Below, piece after piece: positions 33,206-44,975 of a stretch of DNA of 64,000 nucleotides (positions within the stretch are counted from its first letter, which is position 1; each line of letters begins with the position of its first letter). The stretch comes from Cylindrobasidium torrendii FP15055 ss-10 (Eukaryota; Basidiomycota; Agaricomycetes; Agaricales; Physalacriaceae). Below the pieces are notes generated by a model. The model made no database searches. It had not been told where the DNA came from and saw only the letters and a list, made by a program, of their open reading frames with translations. Both the position numbers and the translations under genes were made by a program. Location: assembly GCA_000934385.1 (NCBI GenBank), contig KN880438.1, forward strand, positions 1 through 64,000, read 5' to 3'.

Positions 33206-35027
33206 ATGTCCACCGTTGTTTCTGCCCCAGGAAAAGTTCTCATTGCTGGCGGCTATCTCGTACTCGAGCCAGCGTATTCTGGAATTGTTATCTCGGCATC
33301 GTCGCGCTTCTACACTGTCATTACCGACAAGGACGGCATCGGAGCGTTTACAATCCAAGTCCGCTCCCCGCAATTCGTAGATGCGACGTGGAAGTATACG
33401 GTGTCTGTTTCTGAGGCAAGGGTAGACGTGCAAGAACATGCAGACAAGTGAGCAAGCCGTCGGTCCCCGTCTTGTGAAGGTATTAACAGGTTTCTTAGCA
33501 CCAGCAAGAACAAGTTTGTCTACCTGGCCCTGAAGAAGACCTTGGATTTCTCGCACGAGGTCGTTGGCGCATCCTCACTGTCCGCAACGCTCACACAAGG
33601 CCTGGACATCGCGATCGCAGGAGACAACGACTTCTACTCCCAACGCGCAAACGTATGTGCTCTTGCTTTCCCTAAAACGCGCCAACCATCGTTCGGTACA
33701 GCTCGAAGCCCTTGGTCTGCCTCGGACCCTCGAGTCGCTGGACAAAATCGAACCATTCGCGGCTACTGGCGTTACACTTGGCGATGTTCACAAGACTGGC
33801 ATGGGCTCGTCTGCGTCCCTCATCACTTCTCTAGTGTCAGCCCTTCTTCTCCATACCAAGACTATCCCTGCCACATCCTTCGACGAAGTGCACACCGACG
33901 GGCGTCGTCTCGCCCACAACCTGGCACAATATGTACACTGCTTAGCTCAAGGCAAAGTTGGGAGTGGATTTGACGTGTCTGCCGCCGCATTTGGCAGTCA
34001 TATTTACACGCGCTTCAACCCCGACGTGATACGACCGCTAATGTCTGACAACTCGGTATATTGTCCTCCCTTGCTCTGTTGAACTAGGCGCTAACGTAGG
34101 CTACAGAATATTGCTCTGCAGGACATCATTTCCCCATCGAACGGCGACTGGAACTACCGCGTCGAGCCCTTCCAATTACCGCCCCTCACGAGAATCATGC
34201 TCGCCGATGTCGATGCTGGGAGCGACACCCCTTCCCTTGTAGGTAAAGTGCTCGCATGGCGAAAATCAGAGCCCGAGCATTGTCAGTCCAATCCTGGTCG
34301 CAAGTGTTTTCCTACTGATAAAAATATGCGTAGCGCGCGCCCTGTGGACTGCACTTGATCAAACAAACCAGTCACTAGCGAAGACCCTCAGGAAATTATC
34401 TGACATGCACGCAGAGAATTCCGGGGCCTACACAAGCGCTGTTCAGTACATCGGTACCCTGGAGACCTCACAGGTAGGACGCTCGTTCAGTCACAAAGCA
34501 GGGTTAAACACTTTCCTAGTGGCTCGCTAATCCTACTCGACCGGCAGCCGAGCGTGCCATAGCGCAAACCTTCTTGGAGGCGCATGATCTGTCAGAGGTA
34601 GGTAAACTCGTTCAATGCCTAGAATCGAAACTTAAACATGTTTTAGTCCATTCGCAGGCAAATGCGAGAAATGGGAAAGCTAGCTGGTGTGCCCATAGAA
34701 CCAGAGCAGCAAACGCAACTGCTTGATCAGTGTGTTAACATTACGGGCGTCATTGGCGGGGGTGTACCAGGAGGTCTGCCCTTCTGTCGTTATTTTGAGG
34801 CGAAGGCTAATTCGCGTGTAGCTGGTGGATTTGACGCCATCTGGCTTCTTGTGTTGGAACCGGTCGACACTACTACTGACGGAGCCCCGGTGGCTCGTGT
34901 TGAGGAAACATGGGCGCGGGCTGAGGCAGTCTCCCCGCTTTTGGCATCAGAGAGTTTAGCAAAAGGCTGCAGAGTCGAATTCCTCGACACCGTTAAAGGT
35001 CTCAAGACCGCAATATCTAGAACGTGA
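33206..35027 (+). CDS. ERG8: Phosphomevalonate kinase
   Basis: Eight exons (33206-33447, 33490-33652, 33702-34055, 34107-34281, 34334-34473, 34520-34597, 34647-34773, 34822-35027) give 494 aa. It converts mevalonate-5-phosphate to the diphosphate in sterol and isoprenoid synthesis. GHMP-kinase features are visible: the N-terminal MSTVVSAPGKVLIAGGYLVL, the ATP-binding loop KTGMGSSASLITSLV near residue 170, GKVGSGFDVSAAAFGS, and the C-terminal GVIGGGVPGAGGFDAIWLLV. The length fits fungal Erg8. The start at 33206 gives the standard N-terminus. Every intron joins in phase. Confidence 0.96.
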
Positions 35028-35211
35028 AGTTTAGTGTGTCCACCTCACAGGAATTACCTGTTCACAACTTTTATGGAAGTAAGCGAGACGTAGATGTTTT
35101 TTTGGTCTCGAATTTCCGCAAAATAATTAAGTTTTCAATAAGTTACACCTGCCAGTGTCCATTCGTAGTGTCCATCCGCACCGACCACCGCCCGTGTCTA
35201 CGCCGTCGTGG

Positions 35212-37257
35212 TCACATACATATTTTCGCATCCCCCTCTCGCGTCCATGTTTTCCGAAGCGCCAGGACCAATGAGATGGACATAACTATGGCGCCAAAAA
35301 TTACACATATCACAGCAGGCAGCTTTTTGCGATGTGTCCACGGCAGGGTCTTGTCCAAGAGTTTGTAGTAACATGCCGCGGGGAAAATGAAGGCGAGAGC
35401 AGTTGCTGAGACGCCCCCAGTGATCTCAAGCATCACACCAAGATCGCATGTTACGAGCGAAACTGAAGAATGTGTGAGGGCCGCAGAAGCAAGGTAGAGA
35501 GAATACTTACTGAACATGGCAGAAATCAAAATGACCGTCGTGAAGAAAAGGTGACGCGTCGGATTGAAGCCCTCGTGTGGGAAGAAGTATTGTTCAATGA
35601 CCTGAAGAAAACAGATTAGTTCTTGTGGCTGGAAGGACACTATCAACACACCTCTCTACAGACGAAGAGTTCAAGCGGAAGTGTTGTGAACATATTCAGA
35701 CCAAAGCAGAATCGAGCGACATTGATTAAGGTATCATTCTGGAAGTAAAGTCAGTCACAAGCCTTTTGCACATATACGTACTTACTGGGGCGAAGTTGTT
35801 GAGGATGTTACCCTGCGTCTTGTCCGTGAATACTACGTACGCCGAGATGGCAAGTACGCAGCACGAGATGAAGGACAGGAGGGTCGAGATGTGGGTCACC
35901 TGTGCGAAGCGGTCGAGGGTTGGTGTTTTCAAGCTTCCATATATCAGCAACGAATTGTGATGGCAGACTAGGATAATTTCAGCGAGCGACTATAGCAGGG
36001 TGGACAACATACCAAAAGCAAAGCTGATCACACCAATTGCTTGGAAAATACCAGCGTTGAGCCATGTGAAGCGTTTGGATGGATCTCCTTTAAGGTCCTC
36101 ACTGACATGAGGGCCCTCAATAAGAACAGAGAAGACGATGATAAACATTCCCACGAGTGCGAGACCGGAGGCGCGGGAGAGCTTGTGGATGTCGCGATAG
36201 AGGGACAACGGATAGGATACACAGAGAGTACAAAGCCCAATGATAAACTGTCGGTTTGTGAATAACCACAGCACAGACTTCGTTTCGAGTGTCGGAAAGA
36301 TTGAACGAATAACGTGGGGGATGGTGTCTCCAATGATGATTCCAAATGCACACATTCCTGAGCTGGGTAAGCGTCGGTTGGCCACACGTAAAAGCGTACA
36401 TACCTCCAAAGGCAAAGGCAAACTGGAAGAAGGAAACAGCCCCACGGCCGCTTGGCCCGAAGCAATGGCTCATGATGTCGATGTATGAATGTCCACCACT
36501 CAGTTTCGCGTTTACAACGATGAGACGGATAGTCCAATCTGTTACGAAGCAAAGTACGACGAGCAGCAATATTCCTACGAAGAAGCCGGCCTGGCTGATA
36601 GCATAAGGAAGCCCTAAGTTGGAATTTAGTCCACATTCAAGGCGCTCACAGACGACGCACCGATGATACCTGCCCCCAAGATTGAGTTTGCCATGTTCGC
36701 AACGGAGTCCAGTAAACTTCCTCCAGAGGTATGTTTGGTCGCAAGCTCTTCCATATCAACTTCTACATGTCCATTGCTCAGCGGTATTGACTCGTCCATA
36801 CTCCGCCGTGAAGATGATTCCAGTAATCCGACGAGCAAGGGCATGGTCCGGTCGCGACGCGTCGGTGCAGTGCGCGGCATATCCTCGTCCACAACTGGAA
36901 GGTCATCATCAATTTCGTCCGAGTCCATGTCAAACTCTGAATCATCGACATTCAGCGCGCTGATAATTTATCCAGAGCGGGCACGCACACACCTGCTTCA
37001 CGGCTCGCCTGCATAGATCTCAATGGCGGCCCTAGGACCTGCACATCATCGTTGAACCGCACGCGGCCTATGTTATCCTCCGCATCTAGTGCCAACGCGG
37101 TCGTTTGTTGGTGAGAATCGTCGCGTGGAGTGTAGTCGTCGTCGTCGTCGATGGCAAATACAACATTGTCATCGTCCAGGTCTTCGTGAGTACCAAGGAG
37201 TGGTTCATTGGCTTCTCCCCGACTATTTTCGCGTTGTCCACGCGTTTGACTAAACAT
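35212..37257 (-). CDS. Vacuolar amino-acid transporter (AVT/SLC38-like)
   Basis: Eight exons (36993-37257, 36661-36936, 36404-36613, 36013-36357, 35786-35967, 35652-35738, 35511-35601, 35212-35462) give 568 aa. A hydrophilic, Asp-rich N-terminus of about 160 residues precedes an AAAP/SLC38-type permease: SVANMANSILGAGIIGLPYA in the first helix, then FFVGILLLVVLCFVTDWTIR, SFFQFAFAFGGMCAFGIIIG, SFAFVCHHNSLLIYGSL, ISTLLSFISCCVLAISAYVV and SATALAFIFPAACYYKL, ending LPAVICVIFGAIVMSISLVL. Eleven helices are expected. Yeast relatives of the Avt2/Avt5-7 type move neutral amino acids across the vacuolar membrane. Substrate cannot be set from sequence. Confidence 0.93.
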
Positions 37258-40238
37258 TGTGGAAATTGGAGAGCGCTACTTCGATTTCTGCATGGGAGTG
37301 ATGCAAGGGAGATTCCACGTGGAATTTGATCTCATAGAATCCCATTGTCGAACAACGGACATGGGACGATATATGTTCAAACTTGCCATGCCCACCGTGC
37401 ATACTCATTGAAATCTAGTGGTTGGTTGATTCCGTCTTTATATTGATTTTACTACGAGAAAATGGCGATCACTCACGGTGGCATTGTTACAGATTCATCG
37501 TTGTTAGACTGAACACAATTTAGCGACACTTGCAAGCTGTGTCGTCGTCAATGCCCATGAGATCCCACTCTATCCACGGATCTTTCAGTTAATCCTGTTG
37601 CCTGCATGTCCAGAGCCCTTTGGTCGACAGGCGGGCGGCAACGTCACGAACCAAAGGTCGACGAGCATTCTGTCGAACAGAATTTTGCATGATTCCGCAT
37701 GACTATCGTTCGAATGCAAAGCGATGAGCAGCTTCTCGCTTGTATCAGCCTCAAGTAAATATTCCCTCTCATACTGGGTCTTCTTGCTCACATAGTAGGT
37801 GACCTGCATCAAAAAGTCTACGGAAGCTCTTGCATCACACCACCATGGTCTATCTGTTCGAGAACCACCTTGGAGTACTCTGCCACCTCTGGCGTTCTGA
37901 ACGCGTCTGAGTCGCTTGGTAAGATCTCGTAACACTCTGTTCGGATTCCATCTCAAGTCTTGCTCTCGATGTTTTTTTCCGGATGCGATATCGATGTCGT
38001 CGGAATCTGTCCTTTAACTGACCCCCGCACACCCTGGGCTACTCTCACGATACCTGAGTGGCACACAGGTCCACTTCATTTAGACCTCAAACTGCGTCTC
38101 GTTCCGGCGTAATCCTTTACAGCAGTGTTTACAAGTGGGAAACGGGTGAGAACCTGCCCTGGTCACTCGAAGGAGACGTCCAGGGATGCAGCGAAGGGCA
38201 AGCCAACAGCGTCGACTACTGTTTGAAAGTTCGATTCGTGTGGCGAATGGCGGAGCTCAGCGCTTTTTTAATACAGGAAGGTTAGGTTTATCGCCCAACG
38301 GGGTATGTGATGAAACCAATCCTATCTAGAACGAGGATAATGGCACTAGCGTGTTCTGGGGAGCAGTTTGTCTTCTCAGGTGTGCAGTGCACCTCATGGT
38401 CCCCTGACACGCACAATCTGACAAGGCGAATGTAGGCGGAATACTACCAGGCTTCTCGTTCTGCTGAATGAGCACAGATATAGCAGAACGCCACTCCAAG
38501 ATGTAGTAAGCCATGATCAGAGCTGCCCTGTACACTTCGTGAAGACATCATCGCCAAATATACTAACGAGCTTCGGGCAGTTTCCTATTAGCTTCAGCGC
38601 CGCAGCTTAGCAGATCTACGCTTCAATGCCTTGTTCTTTCGAGGCGTCCATCCGCTGCCATCCTCACAGGGTCTTGACGTACTCATTACATACCACTAGT
38701 GCCTTTTTTGGAGGTACGCATTATATCCCTCGTGTCGTTATGATTCTATAAGCCAACCGAGATTGTAATCACCCTCGGGCTTCGGCAAATTGGACGTCTT
38801 CGACAATGCATAACCTACTTTCTCAGAAAGTTTTGATTGTGGGGGAAATTCTGTGTCCAGCAGCGTGTCCAGGAGTCGTGACACTGCCACGGCGCGTGCC
38901 GTGACACAACCTTCCCCGATGATTTCCCTATCTTTTGGCGCACTTTGCATATCAGTTTTCTGCATCGCTACTGTGATACTACTCCGATGTCTTCATATCC
39001 CTTTCTGTTGTTGCAATCTTGAAGCTGTATCTCTATCGAATACAAAACTCGGGTCTCCCATATTTAGAGAAGTCGTTGTTGAACTTGAACATCCACTTTC
39101 AGCCATTTCACGTAAGCGGTGGAATGCCTTCGCGTGTGATTTATGTCTGTGTCCTGGCACGAGGTGGCCTGGGTAGAGACGCCCAGGTGCTGAAACTATA
39201 CCCTTTCAGGCAATCCCTTACCAGCTGGATAAATCCAGAAAGAGCAGGGAGAGCGGGGACAGTTGACATCAGGAGGGCTACCCCGCATTATCGCTTTCAT
39301 CTCGCTGTCAGTGGGCTCTGAGAAGGCAGTGTACCGCGATGTTCTTCAAGAGTAAAGAAGACCAGGAGTGCGAGTGTGAACTTGTAGAGGGAATTTCCGG
39401 AAGTTGGTGATGTAGGACACGGCGTAGATAAATTTGCATCGATTCTGTGATGATGAAGTCTTTCTAGCGACTCCAAATTGCAACGTGCATGCCAGATGAG
39501 GGCATATTTGACCGATACTAGTAGTTGCATAAGAATAGCAAGGAAAATTCCGCGACCGGACGAATACTTTCTGGTGAGCAAATTTTCTCTTAATGTCACT
39601 TCATTCGTTATGCCGCAGAACTATGGGCTTAGTGAAGCAAGTATAAGGTTTGATACTTAGGCGATTTGTACCCATGCATTCACAGAGACAGATGTTGACC
39701 AGTGTGGCCTCAGCTATCATGGCCGAATTATTTGTAGCTTTACAATTAGAAACGGCAGCCTCTCGTTGGCTCATAGCTACCAATCTCTCACTGGCATGTC
39801 AACGGCAACGCCTCTCAGGGCGAGGAGGCCGGCGAGGCATTTTTGAACAGAACTGCTAGCCCCTTCCAAAAGGTTAGCGCGGATATTAGGCATGTTTTGT
39901 TTTACAAGCGTTATATTGCGGTTTGAAACTGAACTCGTTGAGCTGTGTGAAGAGCGTTCCTGATGTGCCCCCAGCTATTATTATAGCCTGTATTTGGCTG
40001 CAGGCGTCTTATTTCTACGGTTTTCATCAAATGAGTGAAGAGGTCTGCTCGCTTTTAGAATATGACAGGAGTGACTGGCCTTATGATTACACCGACAGTC
40101 ATTCGGCGCCACAATTTCGGACTTGGACTTTTGATCCGGGATTCGGGTGTTATATTGATCGCACGGGAATCGATCGCAAATCGTCCAACGATGAGTTGCT
40201 GCTGACAGAGCTCCAGACCGCTTGTCTTCTAGACCTCC
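37258..40238. other. Gene-poor 3-kb region with coding-like fragments
   Basis: No complete gene could be built. Coding-like stretches occur on the minus strand at about 37585-37960 (for example YEILPSDSDAFRTPEVAEYS in one frame, then EREYLLEADTSEKLLIALHS in another), 38738-38965 (VTARAVAVSRLLDTLLDTEF) and 38600-38690. A plus-strand frame lies at about 39923-40200. The frames do not join at consensus splice sites. This may be one or more decayed genes, a rapidly evolving multi-exon gene, or non-coding DNA. No terminal repeats or transposase motifs were found. Confidence 0.45.
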
Positions 40239-42137
40239 ATGGCGTTTTCTGGGGCTCTTGTATGTTGTTCAGTGTGCTAAAAATGCTAGTGACGAGCCTT
40301 TGCAGACACTTACTGATCTGAATGACTATCTGGGTCCTTCGCAAGCATGCATCAAGCCAGTGGAACAAAGCAATCCGTCTAGCAAGGAGGAGAAGGGTGC
40401 GGCATCTGTTGGTGGAACTCATTGAGTCCCTAGTTTCAGTCATTAACGTTTGTATAGACAGCAATTCAGGTCGATCTCAATGGCGCATACTACGAAGTAT
40501 CGAATGACGGCTTGGCGGCCAGCAAGTCCACGCATGGACCCCGAAAGCTCGAGCAAGCCCAAATTAATTTGAACGACTGCTTAGCATGCAGGTGATACAC
40601 TTGTTCAATTGTGCGTTAATTGCGCTTATGTCCATTGTGTGTACAGTGGTTGTATCACATCGGCAGAGTCGGTTCTCATCACATTACAATCACACGTCGA
40701 AGTCCTCAATGTCCTCGACCGCATTGCCACCACATCGGACCTCTGCGACGACCGACAAGTGCCTGTGATTTCTATTGCGCCTCAAAGTCTTGCCTCCTTG
40801 GCTACAGCGCTTAGCACTCGAACCAAGCGGCCCGTCTCGCTGCTTCAAGTGATGCGACGGGTTCAAGCCTTCTTCAAGGAGAAACTGGGGGTCACACGCG
40901 TCTATGACACGACATTCTCCCGCGAGGTAGCTTTGCGTGAACATGTGAAGGAGTTCTTCGAACGAAAGGAGGCGTCAACAGCTAGCGACTCGCGGTTGCC
41001 TATGCTGGCGAGTGCATGTCCCGGCTGGATCTGTTATGCAGAAAAGGCGCATGCAGAAATGCTCCCCTTCATCTCGAACACAAAAAGCCCACAACAGACC
41101 ATGGGTACCCTCGTCAAGTCCTGGATGGGTAGCCAGTGGGGTAAACTGTGAGATGCTTCCATGCTGCTCTTTACCGGCTGTTGTTCACATTATCCAGGCC
41201 AAACCAGATTTACCACGTATCCATCATGCCTTGCTATGACAAGAAGCTTGAGGCGTCGCGCTCTGATTTCTACAACGAACTGTACTCGTCACGCGACGTT
41301 GACTGCGTGATCACCACTGGAGAGCTAGACCAGATGATGGTCGAGCGATGCTGGGACATCAGTCAGCCCATCCCGGACGAGCTTGTGCCCCTCCGAGACG
41401 AGAGCGTGCCGCAGCTCCCCGAGCTTATACAGCACACCGGCTCCTCGTCTGGATCCTACATGCATTCCATTATGGCTAGCCTGGCCGCCACTTGCGCCTC
41501 CCCGGTATACCTCTCTGTTAAGCAGATCCGGAATGCCGACTATGAGGAGTGGGTTCTACGGAAAGATACTCCAGAGGGCGACGTGCTGTTCAAGGGTGCC
41601 AAGTGTTACGGCTTTCGGAACCTCCAAAATGTGGTGCGCAAGGTCGGGAAAGGGAAAGGGCTTCGTGGTGTAGGTGCCGCCGGGCGGTTGCCAGGACGGG
41701 CGGTTGCGAGGCGCAAGGCTGGCCAGACAGAAGAACGCAACTACGATTATGTGGAGGTCATGGCATGCCCGGGCGGCTGTGTCAACGGTGGGGGCCAACT
41801 CAAGAGCGCGTTGGTCGAGAAGGAAAATGACCAAGAGGGATTCACGCGAGACTGGAATGAATCGGGTGTTGATTTGCAGCAAGAGGTGCGTTGGGGTAAC
41901 AAGGAGTGGACACGAAGAGTAGAGGAGACATATTGGGAGGGAACAATCCTACCAGTGCAACACGAAGCGCATGTGGCATGGAAGCCGGCTGTTGCGCAAG
42001 GTGGCAATCGTGAGAAGGTAGATGAGATGGTGCAGCGCATCAGCAGCGCCTTGACGAGGGATGGAAAGGCAAATCCCTTACGGACTGAATACCACACCGT
42101 CGAAAGCGAGGAGATCGGTCTTGCGGTGAGGTGGTAA
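40239..42137 (+). CDS. NAR1: Cytosolic Fe-S assembly factor NAR1
   Basis: Five exons (40239-40259, 40306-40411, 40462-40591, 40647-41147, 41198-42137) give 565 aa. Nar1 is the iron-only-hydrogenase-like adaptor that links the Nbp35-Cfd1 scaffold to the CIA targeting complex. The start MAFSGAL is family-typical. The N-terminal cluster site is complete: QACIKP, then NDCLACSGCITSAES, with the last intron of the site splitting it. H-cluster-like cysteines follow in SACPGWICYAEK, MPCYDKKLEASRSDF and MACPGGCVNGGGQ. Downstream LDQMMVERCWD and the Gly-rich region also fit. Exon 1 is 21 nt. Confidence 0.96.
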
Positions 42138-42401
42138 CGCGCTGTAGCATTTGGTAAACTTGGATAGATTATCTTGCGGCGCATTGGGGCTGCAGGGAGT
42201 AAAATAAATACACTTTAGTGGTAGGAAAGCGGTGGCGAGCTATAGTACAATTGTGACAGCTATGTCTACTGGAGAGTAAAGTAAAGCAGACTGTGGGATG
42301 AATGCAAAGCGAGTAACGGGACAGTGGTATGCTGGGGAGGCGGGACTGATAGGCGATGGAACGCGGTTCGCAAAGTGGGACGGCGGAGGCAGGAGATCGC
42401 A

Positions 42402-42943
42402 TTACGCGCGTCGGACAGCCTGTTGCTGTTGTTGTCTGAGGTAATAGTCGCGACAGTTCCAGCCTGACGCGTTGGATCAGGCTGATAGTAAGACTGGAGA
42501 TGGAGGCGGACGTACAAAAGTCGTCGAGTAAGTGTGTGATAGTTTGGTTGCGGTCGGCACCATAGTGCTACTCGAAGATTAACGAACGAGATTAGCATAG
42601 CAAGTAGACATGATGTTACGCGCTGGCAGTTTGAAGCTTCACACGAGTGGTTTCTGCGGGCGAGGTTAGATACACACCACGGAGTGCAAGAAATGTGGCT
42701 GACCTGCTTCTGGAATGGTTCGCACTGTTTCGGCAATGGCTTGAACCACAATCTAGCGGCCTTCCTCAGTCGGGAATGAAGTGAGCCCCAGTTTCCAAGT
42801 GCTAACCTTCACTCTTGACGGACTGGGCGGGGTCGGGAATATAGTGCGCACACTTCGTATACTTGGGACCGAAACTAGCAGACAGGGTCAGACGTCGCGG
42901 ATGAGGCATGCGTAATGTAGACTTACGTGTCGAGTCTGCACAT
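42402..42943 (-). CDS. Small Cys/His-rich protein of an agaricomycete family
   Basis: Six tiny exons (42927-42943, 42807-42874, 42704-42752, 42620-42653, 42516-42567, 42402-42463) give 93 aa. It begins MCRLDTFGPKYTKCAHYIPD, continues DCGSSHCRNSANH, HSCEASNCQRHYGADR, ITHLLDDFCWNC and ends in QQQQQAVRRA. The spaced C-x4/5-C and His residues suggest a zinc-binding fold. This resembles many small uncharacterised basidiomycete proteins that start MC and carry DC...C...C repeats; I know no function. All five introns are 50-54 nt and close in phase. An alternative reading from an upstream ATG at 43020 also splices in frame but gives a sequence without family resemblance. A TATAAAAG lies about 85 bp upstream, and Tlg2 diverges from it. 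Confidence 0.72.
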
Positions 42944-43026
42944 TGCGTGTGACAAAAATAAGAAGAAAGTTGGACGGGGGGAATAAAGGTCTCGGGATAC
43001 TGGGCGACATGAGGGTCCACGGCTTG

Positions 43027-43034
43027 CTTTTATA
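43027..43034 (-). promoter_or_regulatory. TATA box of the Cys-rich small gene
   Basis: TATAAAAG on the minus strand, about 85 bp upstream of the ATG at 42943. It lies within the 261-bp divergent spacer shared with the Tlg2-like gene. Confidence 0.5.
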
Positions 43035-43204
43035 GCAGTGCCGGGCGATGAGATCAAGAGGCAATCAATTGTTTTGAGCCGGTTTCGAATTTCTTTTTCC
43101 CCGGATATAGATTTCGTCCGATTCTGTCAAAATGGCGGACCTCCTGGAATATCATTTTCCGTGCCGCACTGCAAATCACATGCAAACCATGTGCGCAACA
43201 GGTC

Positions 43205-44911
43205 ATGACCGAACCAACAACTCGCTCGCGGACGGGTCTCTTTCTGTCCTATCGCGACTCCCGTGCATCGTCTTCAACGCGTTTTTCCTCCGCTCGGGCC
43301 ACATACGACGATGATGACGATGAAGAACAGCAGCTTATCCAGCCTCACCGCGTTGTGGACATGGATTTGCCTCCCGAATGGTATTTTAATTTCCCTACCC
43401 AGCCTGCCCCCATTCACGTTTGTTTAGGGTAGATATCGCCGACAAGGTCGAACGCGTGCTCACAGATACCCAAGCCAAGGGTCAGCCATCAGCCACTCCC
43501 ACCATGCACGCCCAATAACATCTATTCCCGCAGTCACTGCTCTCGACAAGTTGCACGCGAAGCATATTCTCCCAGGATTTGGTGATAGATCCGAGGAGGA
43601 GCGCGAAATTGCGCGGTACACGTCCAACATCACAAAGGTACGTCCAATTGAATGACCCTCCTGTAGTCTGCTTTATGAACGTCCACGCTCTTTCAGGACT
43701 TTAGACAATGCCAGGTTTTGATACAACGTATTGGATCCGCAAGTCATATATTTCCGCCTCAGTCCTCAGCCCAGGCCTCCAAACATAATGCCCAGACGGC
43801 CAAAAATGTCCAACGTGGTTTGGCCGCAAAGGTCCAAGAGCTCAGCGCCACCTTCCGAAAGAAACAGCGCGTGTATATGGAAAGTTCGTCTCGTCTTTTC
43901 CGGCGTTTACATCTACAATACTCTAAATGATACATCGCTTTCATACACCTCCTCTAGTTGGTGTATTCCCGTCATGATCCCTGTTATTGACAGCCTTTAC
44001 AGAGCTTCAAGGTCATGCGATCAAGAACCAGGATCTGTTAATTGCCTCAGGTACTTTATCTCTCAGAGGGTCGGAGGGTATGAGCGCCGTGGACGACGAC
44101 GTTGCTGCTGCCGTAAGTACCTTCGGTTCCCCCTCCTCCCCATTGTTCTCATTGAACCTCGTCTCTCCTTCCTTTCTCATGACTCCCTCTGATTCACCAC
44201 CTCGTACCCTTTCATTTCCAAAATCCTACTCCATTGTGTAATGCCTCGTTGTGAGCACTGTGAAATCGTGTCTTCATGCTCGTTTCCTTTTGTTTGCGGT
44301 CACCTGGTTCATGTTAACCATACTGCCCGCGCGCCGATCTACAAACCCCCCGTGTTGCCGCTCATAGCGTCTCCGCATGCCCTGCTGATTATCCGTCACA
44401 ATCTCGCGATATGTTGTACCACTCATGCTTGCCAATTGGTGGTTATCCTTTTTGCAACGTTGCTCACTATGAACTTACAGACGCACACGCGATCGCAGTC
44501 ATTGTCACTCGTGCAGACTGACCCTACAGTGGATATCCAAGCAAGGGATCGCGAGCTTTCTGAGATCGCGAAATCCATAGCTACGCTCGCCGACCTCTTC
44601 AAGGACCTGTCTGTGCTCGTCATTGACCAAGGGACTTTGTTGGACAGCGTTGAATTCAATATCGAACAAACAGCGCATGATGTTGGGGAGGCTGTCAAGG
44701 AGCTTGATACTGCAACGCGGTAATGAAGCTAGATATTTTCGTTTCTCCGTGCGTTGACTGACTGTTGGTCACCCGCAGATACCAGAAGAATACCGGCCGG
44801 AGGAAATGCATTTGTCTGTTGCTACTCATCATTATCGGCCTGGTTCTCGTTATTGTCTTCAAGCCGAGGCGACATTCCGCTCCTACTCCGCCAAAGCCTT
44901 CGCCGACATAG
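43205..44911 (+). CDS. TLG2: t-SNARE Tlg2 / syntaxin-16
   Basis: Seven exons (43205-43380, 43428-43480, 43534-43637, 43697-43883, 44003-44112, 44481-44719, 44779-44911) give 333 aa. Syntaxin-16 family Qa-SNARE of the trans-Golgi/endosome. The N-terminus MTEPTTRSRTGLFLSYRDSR is typical, including the peptide that binds the Sec1/Munc18 protein Vps45. An Habc domain is followed by the SNARE motif (RELSEIAKSIATLADLFKDL, DSVEFNIEQTAHDVGEAVKE) and a C-terminal membrane anchor (CICLLLLIIIGLVLVIVF). Introns 4 and 5 are long for this locus (119 and 368 nt). Confidence 0.94.
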
Positions 44912-44975
44912 CCGTGGGCACTGGGCACGTAGGTCGAATTGTACTGGACGTCGCCAGGAGGTCGCTGGTCGGGAC

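Noticed and set aside
37258..40238. Transposable element in the gene-poor gap
   Set aside because: No terminal repeats, target-site duplication, reverse transcriptase or transposase motif could be found.
42600..43020. 82-residue small protein from the ATG at 43020 using the same introns
   Set aside because: It splices in frame, but the product has no family resemblance. The other frame through the same exons gives the regular Cys/His pattern and continues for two further exons.
44241..44480. Separate small protein starting at 44241
   Set aside because: The frame runs straight into the SNARE exon of Tlg2 and lies within its intron; the peptide shows no domain.
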